The notes under the pieces were generated by a model. The model saw only the letters and a program-made list of their open reading frames with translations. It was not told the origin of the DNA and made no database searches. Shown piece after piece: positions 1-7,883 of a stretch of 64,000 nucleotides of DNA. Numbering within the stretch: the stretch's first letter is position 1; each line of letters starts with the position of its first letter. The position numbers and the translations under genes were made by a program. This stretch comes from Staphylococcus croceilyticus (GTDB lineage Bacteria; Bacillota; Bacilli; Staphylococcales; Staphylococcaceae). The stretch spans positions 1 to 64,000 of the forward strand of contig NZ_PPRD01000061.1 in NCBI RefSeq assembly GCF_002902575.1, in the 5' to 3' direction.

Positions 1-105
1 TTATTACAAAATCATCTGTGGTCTAATATCACTATAGATAGGTTAGATGATAAATATATATTGAAAATAAATATCAATAAAAAAGATGGGGATTTTGTAT
101 CCTAA
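1..105 (+). CDS. 3' end of an unidentified gene, cut by the window edge
   Basis: The first frame is open from base 1 to a TAA at 103-105 and encodes 34 residues of a C-terminus with alternating hydrophobic residues around DDKYILKIN. The length and composition suit the end of a real protein, but no start is visible and no family can be assigned. It reads toward a hairpin at 316-368 that could terminate it. It could also be a chance open frame. Confidence 0.4.
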   Translation, partial: LLQNHLWSNITIDRLDDKYILKININKKDGDFVS

Positions 106-482
106 ATAATTATATCTTGTGGTAAAAATGTATAGCTTTAAGTCCAAAGAGTTTGTGCAATAATATAAAACAAGTTTTACAAGAGATTTTAGATTACTAT
201 TAAATGAAGAAACTATACAAACTAACTACCCATAAGGATAAATTATGTTAACTAACTTAAAAGGCTTAAACGTTGATTTAACAGCTGGGCTGACCCCAAT
301 TAGTAGGAATTATATAAAAACACTTTCGTTGAATTCATATTAAAATGAATCATACGGAGGTGTTTTTTCTGGTTCTACGCAAATATCGGTTGATAAATAA
401 AAAAATTATTTAATTGTATATGTTGATATATTTATCTTTATTCTAATAATTATTATTAAAATATCAAAGGTAGGTGCTATTG
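106..482. other. Intergenic region without a confident gene
   Basis: This AT-rich stretch lies between a truncated gene and a small membrane-peptide gene. It holds only very short open frames (the best, 245-343, runs into a hairpin) and the terminator-like structure at 316-368. No recognisable RNA or mobile element was seen. Confidence 0.5.
316..368 (+). terminator. Probable intrinsic terminator
   Basis: AAAACAC (317-323) can pair with GTGTTTT (360-366). The stem continues inward through wobble pairs TTTCGT/ACGGAG and then GAATTCAT/ATGAATC, and six T residues follow. It would end transcripts coming from the truncated gene at the left edge. The reverse orientation also has a T-run, so it may work both ways. 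Confidence 0.55.
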
Positions 483-608
483 TTGAAAAAAGAAAAACGT
501 AGAGGTTTCTTTCGTGAAATGGGATTTGAAATTATTACAGAGATTATTGCTAGACTTGTGGTAGGAATGATTTACTTTTTTGTACGTGCCATTAAAAACA
601 TTAGTTAG
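483..608 (+). CDS. Small membrane peptide, 41 aa
   Basis: TTG start at 483 preceded by AAAGGTAGGTG at a good distance; stop TAG at 606. The product begins MKKEKRRGFF, a strongly basic head, followed by a hydrophobic stretch (residues about 15-36, with IITEIIARLVVGMIYFFV) and a short basic tail (RAIKN). That is the profile of a single-pass membrane peptide with an inside-positive N-terminus. No family is recognised. It ends 8 bases before the stop of another tiny membrane-peptide gene on the opposite strand (617-709). A role in membrane stress or as a small regulator is possible but not shown. Confidence 0.6.
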   Translation: MKKEKRRGFFREMGFEIITEIIARLVVGMIYFFVRAIKNIS

Positions 609-616
609 CACACAGT

Positions 617-709
617 TTATTTCTCTTTGTTTTTCTTCATTATAAGAATAATAGCAGGTACTGTGGACGAGCCAATAATACATAAATAAAATATTACTGT
701 GAATAGCAT
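617..709 (-). CDS. Small membrane peptide, 30 aa
   Basis: ATG at 709-707 sits behind an excellent site, AAAGGAGA with 6 bases spacing. The 30-residue product starts MLFTVIFYLC, stays hydrophobic to about residue 24 with a central GSS and a Pro, and ends in the basic tail MKKNKEK. It is therefore a probable one-helix membrane peptide with its C-terminus inside. It is convergent with the 41-aa peptide gene at 483-608. No family is recognised. The match between RBS and membrane topology is the main argument that it is translated. Confidence 0.55.
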   Translation of the reverse strand: MLFTVIFYLCIIGSSTVPAIILIMKKNKEK

Positions 710-947
710 AAATAATCTCCTTTATATCTGAATATTAAGGATAAATCTATTATGTATTTAATATTTATTTCTTAAATTAAGCATATAACAATAAATAGTT
801 TATTTCAAAAAGGTTCTTCTTATCATTTTAATATTAAAAAATTCAAAATATAAGATAAAAGAGAGTATTCCTTATCGTATGATGAGAAATGTCCTTAATT
901 TATTATAGAGATATTATTTTTTGTTCGCTTCCATTTGCCTCAACACC

Positions 948-984
948 AAAAAAGAGATTAAACAACTTAATGTTGCTTAATCTC
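948..984 (-). terminator. Terminator of the opuA operon
   Basis: GAGATTAA-CAAC (954-966) pairs with GTTG-TTAATCTC (972-984). On the minus strand the stem runs into a T-run (plus-strand A-run 948-953). It lies 16 bases beyond the stop of the permease/binding protein gene. Confidence 0.75.
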
Positions 985-1000
985 AAGAATATTGAAGCGT

Positions 1001-2719
1001 TTATTTCGTCCATTGTTTTACTTTATCACGGTTATTATCAATCCATTCTTTAGTTGCGTCTTTAGGATCTTTACCGTTTTCAATTTCAAGCATGATAGAT
1101 TCCATATCATCTACAGACCACTTGAAATTATCTAATATTTTATAAGCTTCTGGCATATCTTTTTTAAGCCCTTTACGTGCCATTGTATTGATATTTTCTG
1201 ATTTCCCCATAGTACCTTTAGGATCTTTTAAATATTTTAAGTCATAGCGTTGGAAGATCCAGTATGGATTCCAACCAGTAATGACAATATCTTTTTTACT
1301 TTTAATCGCACGTTTTAATTCGGCATTCATAGCGCCTGTTGAAGAATTGATTTGTTTCCATCCTTTAAGGTTTGGATATGATTTCAACGTTTTATCGGTA
1401 GCTTGAACGATGCCAGCACCTGGTTCGATACCAGTGATTTTTTTATCAGCTTGATCTTTTAAATCTTCAATAGAATCAACGTCCATATATTTTGGAACAA
1501 CTAAACCAAGTTTAGCTTCACCATCGATATGTGGACCTAGATTATCTAAGTCATTTTTATATTCCTTATATTGCGCCTTATGAGTAACTGGAATCCATGC
1601 ACCTGTCATCGCATCAGCTTCGCCATTAGCTACAGCTTTCCATGTGACAGGGATGTCTAAAGAAGTCATCTTAACATTATAGCCTTGTTCTTCTAATACT
1701 TGAGCAATAACATTCGTTGAGACTACTTGGTCGTCTTGTTGTGCATATGCTAACGTGATTGTTCCCTTACTAGAACCTGCATTACCTGGTAACAACAGTG
1801 TAATTATGATAGCAAGTATAGCTAAAATTGGTAAAATAGCACCAATAATTAACTTTTTCTTTTTAGATAATTTAGTTTTATTTGGACGATTCATAGCTTG
1901 TGTAAAACGATCGATAATGATAGCTAAAATAACTATACCAATACCAAATACAAAGCCATTACCTACTTCTGAACGTTGTACAGCTGCTAAAACACCTTCA
2001 CCTAAACCAGGCGTACCTATCATTGAGGCAATGACTACCATAGATAGTGTTAACATGATAGTTTGGTTAATACCGGCGAAAATATTTTCTTTCGCCATGG
2101 GTAAATCTAGTTTAAATAGTCTTTGCCAAGGTGTTGAACCAAATGAATCAGAGGTTTCGACTAGTTCTTTTGAAATAGAGCGAATACCTAAATTTGTCAT
2201 TCGAACAGTAGGAGGTAGGGAGAAAATGACTGACGCAAATACGCCAGGCACCATGCCTATACCAAAGAATGCAACAGCAGGTATTAAATATACAAATCCT
2301 GGCATTGTTTGCATTAAATCTAATAACGGTTTAACTATCTTTTCAACTGTGTCACTTTTAGACATAAGTATACCTAGTGGCACACCAATGATAATTGCTA
2401 TAATACTTGAAATAATAACTAATGTGACTGTATTCATTAAATCGTCCCACATATCTTGATTATAAATAAACAATAATCCGATTAGAACAAATATTGGGAA
2501 TCCTAATTTACGATTAAACACGAAAAATGCAATGATAACTAATAAGGCTATCATTAAAAATGGTGGGATTGCCGTTAAGATATCAGTCATAAAGTTCATG
2601 ATTGAATTACCAATTGTCTGTAAGAATGAGAATAGGCCAGAAAAGTTTTTAGTTAGCCAATCTACAATATTGTCAATCCAATTAGAAAAAGGTAATTGTG
2701 AACTGAGAAAGTTAAACAT
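1001..2719 (-). CDS. opuABC: OpuA-type glycine betaine ABC transporter, fused permease and substrate-binding protein
   Basis: 572 aa. Residues about 1-290 are a multi-helix ABC permease containing the coupling-loop region ([20 protein letters not shown]). A linker helix near 291-312 precedes a C-terminal substrate-binding domain (about 318-572) containing [12 protein letters not shown] and [16 protein letters not shown], Trp/Tyr-rich features typical of betaine-binding proteins. This arrangement and length match the OpuABC/BusAB subunit of Lactococcus OpuA, in which the receptor is tethered to the permease. It overlaps the ATPase gene by 8 bases, so both are translated as one unit. Expected role: osmotically activated uptake of glycine betaine or a related compatible solute. 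Substrate specificity is inferred. Confidence 0.88.
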   Translation of the reverse strand: MFNFLSSQLPFSNWIDNIVDWLTKNFSGLFSFLQTIGNSIMNFMTDILTAIPPFLMIALLVIIAFFVFNRKLGFPIFVLIGLLFIYNQDMWDDLMNTVTLVIISSIIAIIIGVPLGILMSKSDTVEKIVKPLLDLMQTMPGFVYLIPAVAFFGIGMVPGVFASVIFSLPPTVRMTNLGIRSISKELVETSDSFGSTPWQRLFKLDLPMAKENIFAGINQTIMLTLSMVVIASMIGTPGLGEGVLAAVQRSEVGNGFVFGIGIVILAIIIDRFTQAMNRPNKTKLSKKKKLIIGAILPILAILAIIITLLLPGNAGSSKGTITLAYAQQDDQVVSTNVIAQVLEEQGYNVKMTSLDIPVTWKAVANGEADAMTGAWIPVTHKAQYKEYKNDLDNLGPHIDGEAKLGLVVPKYMDVDSIEDLKDQADKKITGIEPGAGIVQATDKTLKSYPNLKGWKQINSSTGAMNAELKRAIKSKKDIVITGWNPYWIFQRYDLKYLKDPKGTMGKSENINTMARKGLKKDMPEAYKILDNFKWSVDDMESIMLEIENGKDPKDATKEWIDNNRDKVKQWTK

Positions 2720-3929
2720 TTGTTGTCACTTCCTCTCTATTATTAGAATTTGAATTTTTATTGCTCATAGCTCCTATGACACTACCACGAACAACTACAC
2801 CAATAAGACGACCATTTTCGTCAGTGACGGCTAAAGGCGTAGGTGAATCATAAATGATATTAAATATATCAATGATTAACGTATCTTTATGTATTGTCTG
2901 TACGTTTGGTTCATAAATATCTTTTATTGACGCACCGTCTTCTCTTGCTTTTAACGCATTTTCAGCAGTAATGCTTCCTTTTAATTGACGCTTACTATCC
3001 ACAGCTAACAGCATACTGACTTCTTCTTCTCTCATTCTTTGTAATGCGACATTTGGTCCTTCATTTTCAATATTAATAGTTAATGGAGTTTCCATTATAT
3101 TTTCAGCAGTGAGTATTTTAGAACGATCCACATCTTCAGTAAACTCACTAACGAAATCATTGGCTGGATTTGTTAGAATCTCTTCACCAGTACCAATTTG
3201 TATAATCTTGCCATCACGCATTAATGCAATGCGATCTCCAATACGTAATGCTTCATTTAAATCATGTGTAATAAAGATAATTATCTTTTTCATTTTTTCT
3301 TGTAATTTTAATAAATCATTTTGCATATCTTTTCGAATAAGCGGATCCAACGCAGAGAAAGCTTCGTCCATTAACAATATATCTGAATCATTAGCAAGCG
3401 CACGCGCTAAGCCAACACGTTGTTGCATACCACCAGATAATTGATTGGGATATTGATTTTTAAATGATAAGAGACCTGTATCATCTAATGCTTGTTCCGC
3501 TCTCTTTTGTCTCTCAGCTTTATTTATCCCTCTAATTTCTAAGCCATATTCAGTATTTTCTAAGATAGTTCTTTTTGGAAAAAGACCAAAATTCTGAAAA
3601 ACCATATTTACCTTGGTACGACGAATCTCTCGTAATTCCTTTTTCGACATTTTTGATATTTCATCATCGTTAATGTAAATACTACCGGATGTTGGTTCAA
3701 TTAAACGATTAATCAAACGAATCAATGTTGATTTACCACTTCCTGAAAGTCCCATGATGACAAATATTTCCCCGTCATTAACATCAAAATTAACATCGTA
3801 AACACCAACGGTAGCACCTGTTTGTTCAAATATTTCTTTTTTAGATTTGCCCTCTTGAACTAACTTTAGTGCTTTTTGTTGTTTTCTCCCAAACACTTTC
3901 GTTAAGTGTCGTATTTTAACTTTGCTCAA
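2712..3929 (-). CDS. opuAA: OpuA-type glycine betaine ABC transporter ATPase with tandem CBS domains
   Basis: 405 aa. It carries a Walker A motif (GLSGSGKST), Q-loop, signature LSGGMQQR, and Walker B/D-loop [12 protein letters not shown]. The C-terminal third (about 285-390) has two CBS repeats, the ionic-strength sensor module of OpuA ATPases. The start is taken as TTG at 3929, with AGGGAGTG upstream. It is the first gene of a two-gene operon with opuABC. OpuA systems pump betaine in when internal salt rises; the acidic/basic ends of the CBS module set the threshold. The C-terminus ([11 protein letters not shown]) is polar, and the long anionic tail of some homologues is not evident. Confidence 0.9.
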   Translation of the reverse strand: MSKVKIRHLTKVFGRKQQKALKLVQEGKSKKEIFEQTGATVGVYDVNFDVNDGEIFVIMGLSGSGKSTLIRLINRLIEPTSGSIYINDDEISKMSKKELREIRRTKVNMVFQNFGLFPKRTILENTEYGLEIRGINKAERQKRAEQALDDTGLLSFKNQYPNQLSGGMQQRVGLARALANDSDILLMDEAFSALDPLIRKDMQNDLLKLQEKMKKIIIFITHDLNEALRIGDRIALMRDGKIIQIGTGEEILTNPANDFVSEFTEDVDRSKILTAENIMETPLTINIENEGPNVALQRMREEEVSMLLAVDSKRQLKGSITAENALKAREDGASIKDIYEPNVQTIHKDTLIIDIFNIIYDSPTPLAVTDENGRLIGVVVRGSVIGAMSNKNSNSNNREEVTTNV

Positions 3930-4234
3930 CTTAAAACACTCCCTATAAAAACTGTTTGTACATATTTGACTGTATCATAGGAAATAAAAAAGACAACTTT
4001 ATTAAAAGTAAAAATAATAACTTTCACATTATTTTCATTATTTTAATTACTAAAATTTACAATTATTAGATGGTTTTAGTTGCGTTTTATTATACATTAT
4101 TAATATGTATTGCTATGTTTTAAATTATGCTATAAAAACTAGCAATATTAAGCATTTACAATTTTGATAATAAAAATGCTATTATATATTTAATTTACTG
4201 AATAATTAGAAATTTTTAACTGGAGGGGATAGGG
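3930..4234. other. Divergent intergenic region with a candidate opuA promoter
   Basis: On the minus strand TTGTCT (3991-3996) and TACAGT (3969-3974, preceded by TGA) are 16 bases apart and about 40 bases upstream of the opuAA start, a plausible extended -10 promoter. The rest is very AT-rich, and no gene or RNA was recognised. Confidence 0.35.
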
Positions 4235-4795
4235 ATGATGTTTGGGTATGAGGTCAATGAACATGTGAAGTTGAAAATTTTGGAAGAACGTGAAGCGGAT
4301 CAATTGTTTAAGTTAGTAGATAGCAATCGTGAGTATTTAGGGGAGTTCTTGCCATTTGTAGCGTACACTACTGAGGTTGAACACAGTAAGAAGTTTATTC
4401 AGTCGGCGTTGTTACAATTTACACGTGGTGATGGATTTCATTGCGGCATATGGTATGACGATGAATTAGTAGGTGTCATCGGCTTGCATTATTTAGATTT
4501 AGTTAATAAGCGTACGTCTATCGGCTATTATTTGGCTCAGCATTTTCAGAAAAAGGGAATTATGACAGCGTGCACAAAAGTATTGATTCAATACGTATTT
4601 GAGGAGTTCGACATTAATCGGGTGGAAATTCAGATGGCAACGCGTAATCCCAAAAGTCGCGCGATACCTGAGCGATTGGGATTCACTCAAGAGGGCGTAT
4701 TAAGAAGTAATGAACGTTTGCGTGGCGAGTTCTCGGACAGTTATGTGTATAGTTTATTGCGAGATGAGTACGAAGCAGTGAAAAATCAGTGGTAA
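4235..4795 (+). CDS. GNAT acetyltransferase, RimL/RimJ-like
   Basis: 186 aa. The order of features follows the RimJ/RimL subgroup of GNAT enzymes: an N-terminal strand region, WYDDELVGVIGLHYLD, then YYLAQHFQKKGIMTACTKVLI as the acetyl-CoA loop, then NRVEIQMATRNPKSRAIPERLGF near 130-155. Such enzymes acetylate ribosomal protein N-termini or small amines; the substrate cannot be read here. GGAGGGGAT precedes tandem ATG codons at 4235 and 4238, so the start may be one codon later. The gene stands alone, divergent from opuA and ending at a shared hairpin. Confidence 0.85.
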   Translation: MMFGYEVNEHVKLKILEEREADQLFKLVDSNREYLGEFLPFVAYTTEVEHSKKFIQSALLQFTRGDGFHCGIWYDDELVGVIGLHYLDLVNKRTSIGYYLAQHFQKKGIMTACTKVLIQYVFEEFDINRVEIQMATRNPKSRAIPERLGFTQEGVLRSNERLRGEFSDSYVYSLLRDEYEAVKNQW

Positions 4796-4880
4796 GTATG
4801 CAGAAATTAATTCTTTAAATACTTATAAAGAGATTATTGTAAAATTTGCACAAAACTTTAGTGAATAAATATGTATAAAG

Positions 4881-4921
4881 AACGCTTAACAGTCCTTGAG
4901 TTATAATATCTGTTAAGCGTT
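4881..4921. terminator. Bidirectional hairpin between convergent genes
   Basis: AACGCTTAACAG (4881-4892) and CTGTTAAGCGTT (4910-4921) form a perfect 12-bp stem between the convergent GNAT and VOC genes. T-rich sequence follows on the plus strand. Confidence 0.7.
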
Positions 4922-4931
4922 TGAGTTTTAA

Positions 4932-5318
4932 TTATTTATCAATAATTTGAATTAGATTACCACATGTGTCGTCAAAAATTGCCATATTATTTTTACCTAC
5001 TTTAGCAGGTGCTACAGTGAATTTAACGCCTTTTTGACTTAACTTTTCATATTCTTTGTGAACATCTGAAACCCCAAACATAGTAATAGGAATACCAGCT
5101 TCAAATAAGCGAGTTTGAAAGTCTTTAGCAATCGGGTCGCCATTCGGTTCTAAAATAAGTTGTGTTTTATTAGAAGAATTAGGAGACGCTAATGCAATCC
5201 AGCGATAACCTTCACCTACAGGCTCATCTTCTTTCTTTTCAAATCCTAAAATGTCTGTATAAAATTGTAATGTTTCTTCTTGATTCTCTACAAAAATACT
5301 ACTAGCAATAATTTCCAT
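4932..5318 (-). CDS. VOC (glyoxalase/bleomycin-resistance fold) family protein
   Basis: 128 aa from ATG at 5318, which has AAAGGTGAT upstream; an in-frame GTG three codons earlier lies inside that site and is unlikely to be used. The protein starts MEIIASSIFVEN, continues FYTDILGFEKK, and ends with DDTCGNLIQIIDK, the paired beta-alpha-beta-beta-beta modules of the VOC superfamily. Metal ligands and substrate cannot be assigned with confidence. It lies downstream of a DinB-family gene with a 33-base gap, so the two are probably co-transcribed. Members range from dioxygenases to antibiotic-binding proteins. Confidence 0.8.
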   Translation of the reverse strand: MEIIASSIFVENQEETLQFYTDILGFEKKEDEPVGEGYRWIALASPNSSNKTQLILEPNGDPIAKDFQTRLFEAGIPITMFGVSDVHKEYEKLSQKGVKFTVAPAKVGKNNMAIFDDTCGNLIQIIDK

Positions 5319-5351
5319 ATTTATCACCTTTAGCTTTAATAATTTTAAAAA

Positions 5352-5825
5352 TTAATGCTGATGTTGTTCTCTAAGTACACGCGTCATTTCTTCAATTTTA
5401 CCTGCATGTAAAGGCACATGAATGGCATTTAATACTAGTAATTCATCTAGTGTTTTAAATCCAGCTACTGGTTGGTCTAATTCTTGTTGTAACTCTTCAT
5501 CTGTTAATTTTTGAGCACGTTCAGGAAGTGTTTTTAAATCTTTTTTGATTTCTTCAATTGAAGGGACATCTTGGCCTTCCCAATCACCAGGGTTAGAGCC
5601 ATAACCGAATAATTTATGATATTTTTCAACGTCTACTACATTTTGATTGCCTAATGCAAGGGCTTCTTCAAAGATAGTTAACACATGACCATATTGCCAA
5701 TGTAATGTATTTGGGAAGAAGTTATCTTCATTATCTAATACTTCTTTAACGTTCCAATTATCGTACACAGATAATATATAATTCACGCCAGTTTCAATAA
5801 CGTCATAAATTGTTTTATTAGTCAT
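5352..5825 (-). CDS. DinB/YfiT-like four-helix protein
   Basis: 157 aa. It contains FPNTLHWQYGHVLTIFEEAL near 37-56 and NAIHVPLHAGKIEEM near 134-148. These are the spaced histidines that form the metal triad of the DinB_2 family. Other members are mycothiol/bacillithiol-dependent transferases or uncharacterised stress proteins. The start follows GGGGGAGA. It is transcribed with the VOC gene. A thiol-transferase role is possible in a bacillithiol-using staphylococcus, but nothing in the sequence proves it. Confidence 0.8.
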   Translation of the reverse strand: MTNKTIYDVIETGVNYILSVYDNWNVKEVLDNEDNFFPNTLHWQYGHVLTIFEEALALGNQNVVDVEKYHKLFGYGSNPGDWEGQDVPSIEEIKKDLKTLPERAQKLTDEELQQELDQPVAGFKTLDELLVLNAIHVPLHAGKIEEMTRVLREQHQH

Positions 5826-5861
5826 TTAATTTCTCCCCCTTATTAAATACGAGATAAGTAA

Positions 5862-6029
5862 GATATTATTGAATTACCCGTTAAAGTTTTAATTAATCTA
5901 AGAGAAAATGAGGAGAATTTACAGAGTGCGTTAAATTGTAACGGGTATGATGCAAGTGAATTGGATATATTGAAGAAACTAGATAGATTGATTAGAAGAA
6001 TCTGGACTTTGGATATAAAATATAAATGA
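5862..6029 (+). other. Possible gene remnant upstream of the inositol-phosphatase gene
   Basis: An open frame from just after a TAA (5859) to TGA (6027) encodes about 55 residues with helical, charged content (ENEENLQSALNC, ELDILKKLDRLIRRIW). It has no ATG and no ribosome binding site at a usable place. It reads like the decayed end of a coding gene but may be coincidence. Confidence 0.25.
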
Positions 6030-6063
6030 TTAGGAACTAATAATTCTAAAAGGTGAGTGAAGC

Positions 6064-6843
6064 ATGGAAGCATTACAAGATATTAATCATCGAATTGAAC
6101 AGTGGATTCAAATGATTGCGTTGAAAGTAGAACAAATGCAACAAGATTTTTATGTTGAAACGAAGAAAAATGAATTGGATTTAGTGACAAATATCGATAA
6201 AGAAGTTCAAGCTGATTTCACTAAGCTCATCAATAAATATTATCCAGACCATCAATTAATGGGGGAAGAAAAAAGTAATACTGAAGTCGATATGTATAAA
6301 GGCTACGCATGGGCAATTGATCCAATTGATGGTACAACAAATCTTGTGAAACAAGGGAAAGATTATTGTTTAATCTTAAGTTTGTTTTATAATGGTGAGC
6401 CATTATTAGCGTATACTTATGATTTTTATCAACAAAAATTATACAAAGCAGTGAAGGACCAAGGGGTCACTATAAACGACCAACCGCTTCAACCTAAGAC
6501 TTACCAACATCTTAAAGATGCCTTAGTTTCAATTGATCCCAAACATTCAAGTTCTGACCTTTTAAATGCGTTATTATCTAAAGCTCATGGTTTCCGTTTC
6601 ATTGGCGCTGGAGGTATCGGCGCATTAAGAACAATCACAGGAGATTTTGGCGCTAGTATTGATGTAGGAGCAAATCTCTGGGATATGAGTGCACAAATAC
6701 TTTATGCGAAAGAATTAGGATTAGTTGTTACAGATATAGAAGGAAATGATATTGATTTAAATCATGTAAAAGGGGCAATTATTGCACATCCTGAGATACA
6801 TACGGAAATTATAGAAATCATCAAACAGTATGGTGTTAAATAA
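6064..6843 (+). CDS. Inositol monophosphatase family protein
   Basis: 259 aa. The family metal-binding motifs are present: GEEKS (about 62-66), DPIDGTTN (about 82-89) and WDMSAQILYAKELG (about 208-221). These bind the Mg ions that hydrolyse a sugar- or inositol-phosphate monoester; staphylococcal members may act on other phosphate esters. AAAGGTGAGTGAAGC precedes the ATG. The gene is monocistronic, followed by a strong hairpin shared with the convergent met operon. The fold assignment is firm, the physiological substrate is not. Confidence 0.88.
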   Translation: MEALQDINHRIEQWIQMIALKVEQMQQDFYVETKKNELDLVTNIDKEVQADFTKLINKYYPDHQLMGEEKSNTEVDMYKGYAWAIDPIDGTTNLVKQGKDYCLILSLFYNGEPLLAYTYDFYQQKLYKAVKDQGVTINDQPLQPKTYQHLKDALVSIDPKHSSSDLLNALLSKAHGFRFIGAGGIGALRTITGDFGASIDVGANLWDMSAQILYAKELGLVVTDIEGNDIDLNHVKGAIIAHPEIHTEIIEIIKQYGVK

Positions 6844-6858
6844 AAATCTTATAAAAAA

Positions 6859-6898
6859 CCCTATCGCATACCAACTCGTAATGGCTTGTGCGATAGGG
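6859..6898 (-). terminator. Terminator of the met operon (shared hairpin)
   Basis: CCCTATCGCA (6859-6868) pairs perfectly with TGCGATAGGG (6889-6898). On the minus strand it is followed by TTTTTT, so it ends the met operon; it also lies after the convergent inositol-phosphatase gene. Confidence 0.8.
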
Positions 6899-6975
6899 AA
6901 TTTCAATAATAATAGGAAGGTATTGGCTTTGATCGCTCACTATCAAGCCTAAAAGTGTCATTTAAAAAATTTAAT

Positions 6976-7719
6976 TTAAGGTTTTATTGCGAATGCGCGC
7001 ACTGGGAATCCTGGTGCGTCTTTAGGTTTCGGGCTAATTGCATAAATAACTGCACCGCGTGTAGGTAATTGATCTAAATTTGTTAATAACTCCAGTTGGA
7101 AAGTATCTTGTCCAAGAATATAGCGTTCTCCGACAATATCTCCATTTTTAGCTGTATCGACAGAAGCATCTGTATCAAACGTTTCATGACCGATAGATTT
7201 TACGCCACGTTCTTCGATTAAGAATTTTAAGGCATCTAGCCCCCAACCTGGTAAATGTTGGTTACCCTCAGCATCTTTATTTTCAAATTTTTCAATATCT
7301 GGCCAGCGTTTAGACCAATCAGTACGTAAAGCTACAAACGTGCCTTCTTCAATTTTACCGTTCGCAGCTTCCCATTGTTCTAAATAATCTCTAGTCACGA
7401 TGAAATCAGCATTTTCTGTTGCTTCTTTTGAAAAGTCTAAGACAATAAGAGGCAAGACTAATTCTTTTAAATCTAATTCTTCTAGATAGCGCTTATTCTC
7501 AACAAAGTGAATTGGCGCATCAATATGTGTGCCGTATTGTGTCACAATATTCCAACGTTGTACATAAAACCCGTGGTCTTTGACAGTAAATAGCGTTGAC
7601 ACTTCTCCTTTTTCAAATTCGCTGAAGCGGGGGATTTCGGGGTCAAAGGTATGTGTTAAATCAACCCATTCACTTTCTTTTAATGTGGATAATTGATCCC
7701 ATAATGGATAATTTGACAT
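6976..7719 (-). CDS. mdh: Cyclase-family metal-dependent hydrolase, last gene of the met operon
   Basis: 247 aa from ATG at 7719, with GGAGGTG upstream (an earlier in-frame start would overlap this site). The metal motif of the cyclase/kynurenine-formamidase family is visible: WVDLTHTFDPEIPRF near the N-terminus and QYGTHIDAPIHF near residue 75, giving HxxxDxxxH. The fifth position of the met operon matches the gene called mdh in the S. aureus metICFE-mdh operon. Family members open cyclic or formyl amides using Mn or Zn. The true substrate and why it belongs with methionine synthesis are unknown. Confidence 0.82.
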   Translation of the reverse strand: MSNYPLWDQLSTLKESEWVDLTHTFDPEIPRFSEFEKGEVSTLFTVKDHGFYVQRWNIVTQYGTHIDAPIHFVENKRYLEELDLKELVLPLIVLDFSKEATENADFIVTRDYLEQWEAANGKIEEGTFVALRTDWSKRWPDIEKFENKDAEGNQHLPGWGLDALKFLIEERGVKSIGHETFDTDASVDTAKNGDIVGERYILGQDTFQLELLTNLDQLPTRGAVIYAISPKPKDAPGFPVRAFAIKP

Positions 7720-7774
7720 AGTTAACACCTCCAATAATAGTAATTCATAAATATTATTTGGCAGCAGCTAACTG

Positions 7775-7866
7775 AACTGAATCGTCACTTTTAAGAAAGC
7801 ATGATTCAGTTCTAGTCACCTATGCCGGGGCAGTACTACGAAATTACATGTAATTTCTGTACTGCT
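7775..7866. repeat. Two inverted repeats between the cyclase gene and metE
   Basis: AACTGAATC (7775-7783) is mirrored by GATTCAGTT (7803-7811). GCAGTAC (7830-7836) is mirrored by GTACTGC (7859-7865), with GAAATTAC/GTAATTTC inside. No T-run follows on the minus strand, so these look like RNA processing or stability structures rather than terminators. Confidence 0.55.
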
Positions 7867-7883
7867 CCTTGCTCCTTACTCCC

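Noticed and set aside
245..343. 32-codon plus frame starting MLTNLKGLNVDL with AAGGATAA in front
   Set aside because: The end of the frame is embedded in a terminator-like hairpin (316-368), and the composition gives no function; not enough to call a gene.
1755..2459. Long plus-strand frame (234 codons) inside the opuABC gene
   Set aside because: It is antisense to a clear permease/binding-protein gene, has no ribosome binding site and shows no domain; it is a shadow of the coding bias on the other strand.
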